Of a DNA stretch of 64,000 bases, positions 9,026-16,012 are shown one piece after another. The DNA comes from CAZAJT01 sp964485585 (GTDB lineage: Bacteria > Patescibacteriota > Microgenomatia > UBA1406 > GWC2-37-13). The notes beneath the pieces are model-generated. The model was not told where the DNA came from. It did no database searches and saw only the letters and a list, made by a program, of their open reading frames with translations. A program made the position numbers and the translations under genes. The stretch's first letter is position 1; every line of letters begins with the position of its first letter. The stretch is taken from NCBI GenBank assembly GCA_964485585.1, contig CAZAJT010000002.1:1-64000 (forward strand). Direction: 5' to 3'.

Positions 9026-9803
9026 GAGAATATTAGCAATACTACTACTAGAGTTTTTTACCGTAAAACGAAATCTCGAGGAACTCATTGAGACATTTTA
9101 TACTCCCCTTATTACAACATTTGTATACGGGTATATATCTATCTATTTGTTGGGAGAGGTACACTCATTTCGGGTGCAGTATTTAATTCTTGGTATTGTG
9201 TTTTGGGAAGTGACCCGTATCATGCAGGTTACGGTAACCAATGGAATCATGTGGAATATATGGGCAAGGAATCTTATCAATCTATTCATCACTCCGCTTT
9301 CTTTTAAAGAAATGACTTTCGCCCTTATGATCTCTGGTGTTATAAAAGCAGGTATTGTTTTTTTAATGATTTCATCTCTCTATCTCTATTTCTTCCAGTT
9401 TAATGTATATAAAGTAAATTTTATCAGCCTCTTATTATTTTCAATCAATCTAACAATGTTTGCATGGGCAATTGGATTGTTTCTTGTTGGTTTGGTGCTG
9501 CGTTTTGGTACCAGAATACAAGTTTTTACCTGGAGTTTCATCATCTTATTCCAGCCACTGGGTGCAGTATTTTATCCGGTGTCGGTACTTCCTTCATTTT
9601 TCCAAACCATTTCACGTGCTATTCCCATTACCTATGTATTTGAAGGAGCACGAAAAGCACTCGTTGACTCAACAACACCGTGGGATCTAATCGCCTCTGC
9701 ATTTATTCTCAATATACTCTATCTGTGTACCTCCATAGGGGTATTCACCTACCTATTTACCAAGGCAAAAGAAACAGGACAATTTACCAAAAATGAGGGA
9801 TAA
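9015..9803 (+). CDS. ABC-2 type exporter, permease subunit
   Basis: Integral membrane protein of about 262 residues with six hydrophobic segments and the ABC-2 pattern (AIPITYVFEGARKAL before the last spans). The ATG at 9015 (MSLERILA) is preferred over an earlier in-frame codon at 8976, because it gives a short overlap with the ATPase gene and starts right before the cytoplasmic N-terminal helix. It overlaps the next gene by 11 bp. Confidence 0.85.
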   Translation: MSLERILAILLLEFFTVKRNLEELIETFYTPLITTFVYGYISIYLLGEVHSFRVQYLILGIVFWEVTRIMQVTVTNGIMWNIWARNLINLFITPLSFKEMTFALMISGVIKAGIVFLMISSLYLYFFQFNVYKVNFISLLLFSINLTMFAWAIGLFLVGLVLRFGTRIQVFTWSFIILFQPLGAVFYPVSVLPSFFQTISRAIPITYVFEGARKALVDSTTPWDLIASAFILNILYLCTSIGVFTYLFTKAKETGQFTKNEG

Positions 9804-10596
9804 CGTGCAGTTCTGTAAAAAAACAATCTGGGATTACTACTACCAGCATCAGCGCGATCTTCCGTGGAGGAAAACAACAGATCCATATAAAATACTGATC
9901 TCAGAGGTGATGCTGCAGCAAACACAGGTTTCGCGGATTCTACAGAAATATCCAATATTTATAAAGACGTTTCCTGATTTTGAAAGTCTTGCAAAAGCAA
10001 ACCTTTCGGATGTGCTCCAAGTTTGGAAAGGAACTGGATACAATCGGCGAGCGCTCTATCTAAAACAATTAGCGAAAATCGTTGTTGAAAAATATAATGG
10101 CATATTGCCAGATGACCTAAACGTGTTGGAGACACTGCCCGGTATCGGTCATGCTACAGCGAGCGCTGTTATCACCTATGCGTTCAACAAACCGATCCCC
10201 TTCATTGAAACTAATACGCGACGAGTATTTATCTATTTCTTTTTTCCAGATAAAAAGAGCGTGCGCGATAAGGAAATAATGAAAATCGTTGAAAAAACAT
10301 TAGACAGAAACAATCCAAGAGAATGGTACTGGGCACTGATGGATTATGGTGCTATGCTTGCGAAAACCATATCCAACCCTAATAGAAAAAGCACGCACTA
10401 TACTGTTCAGTCAAAATTTGAAGGATCAAATCGACAGTTGCGTGGAAGAATTATTTCATATTTACTGGAAGTAAAAAGTGCTCATAAAAAAAGACTAGAA
10501 AGGTTGTTTGGTGATAACAGACTGAACCATACTCTTACAACCTTAATGAAAGAAGGGTTTGTCATTGAAAAAAATGGAGAATTTAGTATAAAATAG
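9793..10596 (+). CDS. mutY: MutY-like adenine DNA glycosylase without Fe-S cluster
   Basis: HhH-GPD glycosylase of 267 residues, expected to remove adenine opposite 8-oxoguanine. The N-terminal LPWRKTTDPYKI and SEVMLQQTQ (catalytic Glu, E38) are intact, and the HhH motif is LPGIGHATASA. Departures from E. coli MutY: the catalytic Asp138 position is Glu (E139 in FIETN). The four Fe-S cysteines are absent, with ISNPNRKSTHY in their place. The C-terminal NUDIX-like domain is replaced by a short region resembling a winged helix (RQLRGRIISYLLE onward). It follows the ABC genes with an 11-bp overlap and is followed by nth, so it is probably in one operon with them. Confidence 0.82.
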   Translation: MRDNVQFCKKTIWDYYYQHQRDLPWRKTTDPYKILISEVMLQQTQVSRILQKYPIFIKTFPDFESLAKANLSDVLQVWKGTGYNRRALYLKQLAKIVVEKYNGILPDDLNVLETLPGIGHATASAVITYAFNKPIPFIETNTRRVFIYFFFPDKKSVRDKEIMKIVEKTLDRNNPREWYWALMDYGAMLAKTISNPNRKSTHYTVQSKFEGSNRQLRGRIISYLLEVKSAHKKRLERLFGDNRLNHTLTTLMKEGFVIEKNGEFSIK

Positions 10597-10597
10597 T

Positions 10598-11227
10598 ATG
10601 CAAAATCTTCAAGAGAGGAAAAAGCGAGCTAAGAAGGTGGTTCGTGAGCTAAAAAAATTATTTCCTGATGCGAAATGCGCGTTAAACCATTCTAACCCGT
10701 GGCAGCTACTTGTTGCCACGATTCTATCCGCTCAAACGACTGATAAACTGGTTAACAGGGTTACGACAACCCTCTTTAGAAAATATAAAACGGTGGACGA
10801 TTATGCAAACGCTTCTGTCGATGAATTTGATCAGGATATCCGTTCGGTCAACTTCCACACCAATAAAGCTAAAAATATTATTGCTGCGGCAAAAATAATT
10901 GAGGAGAAGTTTCATGGAAACGTTCCTGATAGTATGGAAGAGTTGTTGACCTTACCAGGAGTGGCGCGAAAAACCGCAAATGTTCTACTAGGAGTAGCAT
11001 TTCATAAAAATGAAGGAGTCGTGGTAGATACCCATGTAAAACGGTTGGCAAAATTGTATGGACTTACCGACTATGACGATCCGGTTAAAATTGAAAAAGA
11101 TTTAATGGAAATTCTTCCCCAAGATGAATGGACTGATTTTTCGCTACGGTTGATATTGTATGGTCGTCAGTACTGCCCAGCTCGTCCCCATAAACACACA
11201 AACTGTCCACTCCTGAAATCTTCATAA
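10598..11227 (+). CDS. nth: Endonuclease III-like DNA glycosylase/AP lyase
   Basis: Base-excision repair enzyme of 209 residues for oxidised pyrimidines. LSAQTTD, the HhH motif with the catalytic Lys (LPGVARKTANV) and the catalytic Asp in VVDTHVKRL are present. The Fe-S loop is degenerate. E. coli has C-x6-C-x2-C-x5-C, whereas here the four positions read Cys, His, Cys, Ser and the protein ends right there. It starts 2 nt after the mutY-like gene and overlaps the convergent dinB by 6 bp. Confidence 0.92.
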   Translation: MQNLQERKKRAKKVVRELKKLFPDAKCALNHSNPWQLLVATILSAQTTDKLVNRVTTTLFRKYKTVDDYANASVDEFDQDIRSVNFHTNKAKNIIAAAKIIEEKFHGNVPDSMEELLTLPGVARKTANVLLGVAFHKNEGVVVDTHVKRLAKLYGLTDYDDPVKIEKDLMEILPQDEWTDFSLRLILYGRQYCPARPHKHTNCPLLKSS

Positions 11228-12454
11228 CATATCCTTTAACGAAAGTACGGGGAGATTTAATTTTCTCAATTCATCTTTTTCAACATTTCGTCTGTCAAAT
11301 AATGAGCTTCCGAAATGTATCTTCTTTTTTTCATACAATGGATAGATTTTCTTGATTTTCTCTTCTATCCCCGTATTCGTGAACAAAGAAGGTTGCGTCG
11401 TTGTTTGTTCTTCAAAATCACTAATGTGGCAGCCGGTTGCGCGATAGAGAACACCGCTTCTCTGTATTTGCGCAAACGCTTTTCGCAGCTCTTCTCGAAT
11501 AAGGTAGGGATACCTGATTTTTTCCTGCAGTTTTATTTCTTTTGTATGAAAGACAAACTGCTGCGTTTTTAAAAATATTGTTATTCTTCCTACTGAATAT
11601 TTGTATCGTCGTGCCTTTTCAAATGCTTCTTCAATATGAATGAGTAATTTTGCCCAGAGAATATCTTTACTATTTGTTGGAGGTCGAAATGTACCGGTAT
11701 CTGAAATGCCTTGATAAGATGTTTTCCCTCCTGTGTTTAATTCATATACTTTTTCGCCCCGAAGTTCTCTCCATATCTCATGGAATGGTTTGCTGAGTCG
11801 GCTTGTAATAAATTCTTCCGGCTTCGTTGCGAAGTCAAAAGCAGTTCGAATACCTAATTTGTACAAATATGCTGTGGTATTATGTCCAATACCCCAAACA
11901 TCTCTTATTGGAATATGTGGTAACAGGTTCTGTATGCTTTTTCCTTCGATCATGGTGAATCCCGATGGTTTGCAATAGGAAGAGGCTAATTTTGCCAATG
12001 ATTTGGTAATTGATATACCAACGGAAACGGTTATTCCCAATGATGATTCGATGTGTGATCGGACTGATCTGCCAATTTGTTCATATGTTTTATTGAGTGG
12101 CCTGCACATCCCAGTTATATCGGCAAACCCCTCATCAACAGAGTATTCTTCAACATATGGGGTGTACCTTCGAAGAATAGAAAACATTTTTTGCGAGAAG
12201 ATTTCATATGTTTCGTAGTCGGAGTTTACAAAAATACATTGGGGACAACGTTTCTTGATTTCCCAGCCAGTCATCCCTCGGGTGATACCATATTGTTTGG
12301 CTTCGTACGATATGGCAGTTGCAATACCGCGCTCCGATCCTGTTACTACTGGTTTACCCCGCAGTGCAGGATTCACTGCCTGTACGACAGAAGCAAAAAA
12401 TGCATCGCCATCAAGATGAAGAATTGCAGAAGGCCAAGAGCGAACCTGAAACAT
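11222..12454 (-). CDS. dinB: Y-family DNA polymerase IV
   Basis: Translesion polymerase of 410 residues. The metal ligands are visible in LHLDGDAFFAS (Asp15) and YSVDEGFADI. The HhH region VWGIGHNTTAYL and a little-finger domain follow. The C-terminus (about residue 350 on, with TQPSLF) could bind the beta clamp. Its promoter carries an SOS-type operator, so it is likely damage-induced. No lexA or recA lies in the window. Confidence 0.92.
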   Translation of the reverse strand: MFQVRSWPSAILHLDGDAFFASVVQAVNPALRGKPVVTGSERGIATAISYEAKQYGITRGMTGWEIKKRCPQCIFVNSDYETYEIFSQKMFSILRRYTPYVEEYSVDEGFADITGMCRPLNKTYEQIGRSVRSHIESSLGITVSVGISITKSLAKLASSYCKPSGFTMIEGKSIQNLLPHIPIRDVWGIGHNTTAYLYKLGIRTAFDFATKPEEFITSRLSKPFHEIWRELRGEKVYELNTGGKTSYQGISDTGTFRPPTNSKDILWAKLLIHIEEAFEKARRYKYSVGRITIFLKTQQFVFHTKEIKLQEKIRYPYLIREELRKAFAQIQRSGVLYRATGCHISDFEEQTTTQPSLFTNTGIEEKIKKIYPLYEKKKIHFGSSLFDRRNVEKDELRKLNLPVLSLKDML

Positions 12455-12460
12455 AACTCT

Positions 12461-12490
12461 ATAATAGTGAACACTCGTTCACTTTGTCAA
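12461..12490 (-). promoter_or_regulatory. dinB promoter with SOS-type (LexA/DinR) box
   Basis: On the minus strand, -35 TTGACA (12485-12490), an 18-nt spacer and -10 TATTAT (12461-12466), 6 nt before the ATG. The spacer holds a perfect 16-bp dyad, 12467-12482: GTGAAC-GAGT-GTTCAC. Its core GAAC-N4-GTTC, with the central RNRY pattern, matches the Gram-positive LexA box (CGAACRNRYGTTCG) except at the outermost bases. Binding there would block RNA polymerase. Confidence 0.75.
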
Positions 12491-12500
12491 TAGGATTCTT

Positions 12501-12509
12501 TGCTATAAT
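12501..12509 (+). promoter_or_regulatory. Extended -10 promoter of the MscS gene
   Basis: TG (12501-12502) plus TATAAT (12504-12509) end 8 nt before the ATG at 12518. It lies back to back with the dinB promoter within 63 bp, so the SOS box could affect both genes. Confidence 0.65.
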
Positions 12510-12517
12510 TACCCTAT

Positions 12518-13009
12518 ATGTTTAGCGCTATCCCTGAAGACCAGTTTGGTAACATTGTATTCTCTATAGCTGTTCTAATCGTTACTTATTGTGTTTCTTT
12601 TTTTATTAAAAAAAGTGCGAGTGTTTTTTTTGAGAGAGTGAATCAGAGAATTCGTACCGTCACATCGCTTTTCTACAGTGTTATTGATATAGCATTGTTT
12701 TCAATTGCAATCCTCATTATTCTTTCGCATTGGGACATTAACATCATACCGCTTCTCACCGGCGCAGGACTCGCCGGTCTTGCTATTTCTTTTGGCGCCC
12801 AGACATTGGTAAAGGATATTATCTCGGGATTCTTTATCCTTATTGAAGATCAGTTTAGCGTTGGCGATAAGGTAAAGATTGCAAACGTTGAGGGTACGGT
12901 GGTGCGGGTGACTCTGCGACTCACTATTCTCAAAGATAAAAACAACAACCAAATATACATTCCAAACTCTCAGATTGCTACCGTAATACGGTATTATGAA
13001 AAAAAGTAG
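12518..13009 (+). CDS. Small MscS-type mechanosensitive channel
   Basis: Protein of 163 residues with three membrane spans and the MscS pore and beta-domain signature (GLAGLAISFGAQTLVKDIISG, then GDKVKI and QIYIPNSQI). It ends right after the beta domain, so the C-terminal alpha/beta cage of E. coli MscS is missing. It would relieve turgor on osmotic downshock. The leaderless promoter faces dinB. Its stop is 20 nt from the convergent fusA stop. Confidence 0.88.
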   Translation: MFSAIPEDQFGNIVFSIAVLIVTYCVSFFIKKSASVFFERVNQRIRTVTSLFYSVIDIALFSIAILIILSHWDINIIPLLTGAGLAGLAISFGAQTLVKDIISGFFILIEDQFSVGDKVKIANVEGTVVRVTLRLTILKDKNNNQIYIPNSQIATVIRYYEKK

Positions 13010-13029
13010 CTTAACATTACCTATCCTGT

Positions 13030-15123
13030 TTACTTCTGTATCATCGACTGGATGATTTGCTGGGGAACTTCTTCATAATGGGAAGGTTCCATATATGTCA
13101 ACCCTCTTCCTTCGGTAAGCGATCGAAGCGTTGTCACATATCCAGACAATTCTGCAAGCGGCGCATACGCTTTGATGCTTACTGATTTTCCACGGGTTTC
13201 AGTACCTAATATCTTCCCTCTTTTACTTGAGATATCGCCGATTGTTACCCCCATAAATTGTTCCGGCACTGTTACCTCAAGTTTCATGATGGGTTCAAGA
13301 AGGGTAAGCCCTGCTTTCTTCGCCCCATCCTGCAATGCCATAGATCCAGCAATCTGAAATGCAATATCTGAAGAATCTACCTCATGATAGCTTCCATCGA
13401 TCAATGTCGCTTGAAGATCAACCAACGGATAACCGAGAAGTACCCCCTTTTCCAATGCGTTGACTACGCCTTTTTCTATAGAGGGAATAAATTCGGAAGG
13501 AATCGAGCCACCTCTAATCTTATTCACAAACTTAAATCCCTCACCACGGGAAAGAGGATCAAGCACTATGACACAATGACCATATTGTCCATGGCCACCC
13601 GTCTGCTTGATGTATTTTGCTTCTTGCTCAATTGATCTTGTAATCGTTTCTTTGTAGGCAACCTGCGGTTTACCCACATGGACATCCATTCCCATTTCAC
13701 GTTTCATTCGATCAACAAGAATTTCCAGATGAAGCTCTCCCATACCAGACATAATGGTCTGTCCGGTCTCATGGTTGATCTTCACTTTAAATGTCGGATC
13801 TTCCTCTGATAATCGTTGCAAGGTGAAGGAAAGTTTTTCCTGATCTGCTTTAGTCTTCGGTTCGATAGCGAGTGATATTACTGGCTCAGGGAATATGATT
13901 TGTTCCAGAAGAATAGGAGAGTCTTGCGCTGCGAGCGTGTCTCCGGTTTTGGTGTCTCTTGGTCCAACCAGCGCGATAATTTCTCCGGCAAACGCCTTAT
14001 CGATCTCCTCTCTCTGATTTGCATGCATGAGAAGAATTCTGCTTACCCGTTCCTGTCTGCCTGAGTTTACATTATAAACATATGATCCTGATTGTAGGGT
14101 ACCTGAGTAAATTCTCGTATAGGTGATTTTCCCCACGTGAGGATCAAGTTGAATTTTAAATGCCAAAGCTGAGAATTTTTCGTTTTCAGTAAGCGATCTG
14201 ACTTCTTCTCCGTTGGTTTTTGGATTAACTCCCTTTATTTCTTTTAAGTCTTGCGGGGAGGGAAGATAGTCAATAATAGCATCAAGTACTGGTTGCACTC
14301 CTTTATTACGAAGGGATGTGCCACAGTAGATCGGGACAACCTTATATCCGATAACAGCCTTTCGTAGTGCCATTTTGAGTTGATCCACGGCGATATCTTC
14401 GCCATTTAAATATTTATTTAACAAGGAATCATCTGTTTCAGCAACATGCTCTATGAGTTTTGCACGCATCTCAGATACCTTGGTTTTGAGATTTTCAGGT
14501 ATATCATCAGTTATGGTAAATTCTGAGCCTTGAGGATCTTTGTCCCAAATGAATGCTTTCATTTGTAAAAGATCAATGACGCCTTCAAATTCCTGCTCTT
14601 TACCGATAGGATACATCATTACAATCGGTTTTGCACCAAGACGCTCTTCAATCTCTTTTACGGTGCCGTCAAAATCAGCTCCCAGCTTATCCATCTTATT
14701 AATAAAACAGATGCGAGGAACTCGATATTTGTCAGCTTGTCTCCATACTGTTTCTGATTGACTCTGCACTCCTTCCTCAGCATCAAATACCACTACTCCG
14801 CCATCTAAAACACGAAGAGATCGCTCCACCTCGGCCGTAAAATCTACATGTCCTGGAGTATCAATAATGTTAATCCGTATTCCTTTCCAAAATGTTGTAG
14901 TTGCGGCTGAGACAATGGTAATGCCACGTTCTCGCTCCTGCGGCATCCAATCCATCTGAGTGGTTCCCGCATCAATGTCTCCTAATTTATAGCTCTTGCC
15001 AGTGTAAAAAAGTATTCTCTCAGTCGTAGTAGTCTTTCCCGAATCAATATGAGCAATAATACCGACATTGCGGATTTTATCAAGCGTCACTATCCTATTT
15101 TTTGTGATTATATTCTGCGCCAT
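13030..15123 (-). CDS. fusA: Elongation factor G
   Basis: Translocation GTPase of 697 residues, full length. G1 AHIDSGKTTTT, G3 DTPGHVD and G4 NKMDK are intact, and domains II-V follow in order (GRGLTYMEPSHYEEVP at the end). Last gene of the rpoB-rpoC-rpsL-rpsG-fusA run, 18 nt after rpsG. A TATAAT sits in that small gap, 5 nt before the ATG, and may give it a second, leaderless transcript. Confidence 0.98.
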   Translation of the reverse strand: MAQNIITKNRIVTLDKIRNVGIIAHIDSGKTTTTERILFYTGKSYKLGDIDAGTTQMDWMPQERERGITIVSAATTTFWKGIRINIIDTPGHVDFTAEVERSLRVLDGGVVVFDAEEGVQSQSETVWRQADKYRVPRICFINKMDKLGADFDGTVKEIEERLGAKPIVMMYPIGKEQEFEGVIDLLQMKAFIWDKDPQGSEFTITDDIPENLKTKVSEMRAKLIEHVAETDDSLLNKYLNGEDIAVDQLKMALRKAVIGYKVVPIYCGTSLRNKGVQPVLDAIIDYLPSPQDLKEIKGVNPKTNGEEVRSLTENEKFSALAFKIQLDPHVGKITYTRIYSGTLQSGSYVYNVNSGRQERVSRILLMHANQREEIDKAFAGEIIALVGPRDTKTGDTLAAQDSPILLEQIIFPEPVISLAIEPKTKADQEKLSFTLQRLSEEDPTFKVKINHETGQTIMSGMGELHLEILVDRMKREMGMDVHVGKPQVAYKETITRSIEQEAKYIKQTGGHGQYGHCVIVLDPLSRGEGFKFVNKIRGGSIPSEFIPSIEKGVVNALEKGVLLGYPLVDLQATLIDGSYHEVDSSDIAFQIAGSMALQDGAKKAGLTLLEPIMKLEVTVPEQFMGVTIGDISSKRGKILGTETRGKSVSIKAYAPLAELSGYVTTLRSLTEGRGLTYMEPSHYEEVPQQIIQSMIQK

Positions 15124-15128
15124 ATTAG

Positions 15129-15134
15129 ATTATA
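15129..15134 (-). promoter_or_regulatory. Possible internal fusA promoter (-10)
   Basis: On the minus strand TATAAT ends 5 nt before the fusA ATG, inside the 18-nt gap after rpsG. Its position matches the leaderless promoters elsewhere in the window. Confidence 0.4.
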
Positions 15135-15141
15135 CCGAAGG

Positions 15142-15612
15142 TTACCACTTAAGGTGAGCGAATGCTTTATTTGCTTCAGCAAGCTTCTCAGTTTGAAGAC
15201 GTTTGTTTACTGCCTGCCCCTGATTTTTGGACGCGTCAATGAGTTCGGCAAACAACTTCTTTTGGAATGTTCTATACTCTTTTTGAGATCGTGCTTGCGC
15301 TGCGTCGATAATCCAATGCAGTGCTAAATATAATTTACGCTCTTTCCTTACCTCTGTAGGCACTAAATACGAAGCTCCTCCCAGTCTTCGTGGTCTTACC
15401 TCAAAGTTGGGCGCAACATGGCTAATTGCACGATGCAATAATCTCACCGGATCCTCAGTTTTCTTTACTTCATCAAGTACGCCATAAATTATTTTCTCAG
15501 TAGTACTTTTTTTACCATCTTTGATCACATAGTTGATCAATTTGCTCACTTCGAAGCTGTTATAGAGTGGATCGGGTTGAACTGTTCGTTTCTTATACTG
15601 ATGTCTTGGCAT
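15142..15612 (-). CDS. rpsG: 30S ribosomal protein S7
   Basis: Protein of 156 residues, standard length, which nucleates assembly of the 30S head. The opening [16 protein letters not shown], the core [17 protein letters not shown] and the C-terminal helix are typical. The start overlaps the end of rpsL by 20 bp, consistent with coupled translation without a Shine-Dalgarno site. Confidence 0.97.
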   Translation of the reverse strand: MPRHQYKKRTVQPDPLYNSFEVSKLINYVIKDGKKSTTEKIIYGVLDEVKKTEDPVRLLHRAISHVAPNFEVRPRRLGGASYLVPTEVRKERKLYLALHWIIDAAQARSQKEYRTFQKKLFAELIDASKNQGQAVNKRLQTEKLAEANKAFAHLKW

Positions 15613-16012
15613 ATTTCGTTCCGTACTTTGATCGCGAGGTGCTTCTCTTTACGACTCCCGCGGTATCAAACTTCCCTCGTACAATATGATACTTTACCCC
15701 TGGCAAATCTTTCACCCGACCACCCCGCACCAGTACGATAGAGTGTTCTGCTAAATTATGTCCTATTCCCTGAATATATGCAGTAACCTCCATTTTATTC
15801 GAAAGTCTCACTCTTGCAACTTTTCGCAGCGCTGAATTTGGCTTTCTTGGCGTCATAGTACGCACCACAGTACAGACACCTCGTTTCATAGGATTGTTAG
15901 TTGCAACATATTTTCTCCCAATAGCGTTAAAGCTCGTTTTCAGAGCAGCAGCTCTTGATTTTTTAACTCTCCTCGAGCGCCTCTTTTTGATCAGCTGGTT
16001 GAGTGTAGGCAT
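15593..16012 (-). CDS. rpsL: 30S ribosomal protein S12 (long form)
   Basis: Decoding-centre protein of 139 residues. It has the longer N-terminal loop found in Firmicutes-type S12 (residues about 24-41). RGVCTVV, PNSALRK and [18 protein letters not shown] are conserved. At the position of E. coli Lys43 it has Arg56 (TPRKPNS). Lys-to-Arg here is a classical streptomycin-resistance substitution. Its start lies 50 bp inside the 3' end of rpoC, in another frame. Confidence 0.97.
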   Translation of the reverse strand: MPTLNQLIKKRRSRRVKKSRAAALKTSFNAIGRKYVATNNPMKRGVCTVVRTMTPRKPNSALRKVARVRLSNKMEVTAYIQGIGHNLAEHSIVLVRGGRVKDLPGVKYHIVRGKFDTAGVVKRSTSRSKYGTKYAKTSV

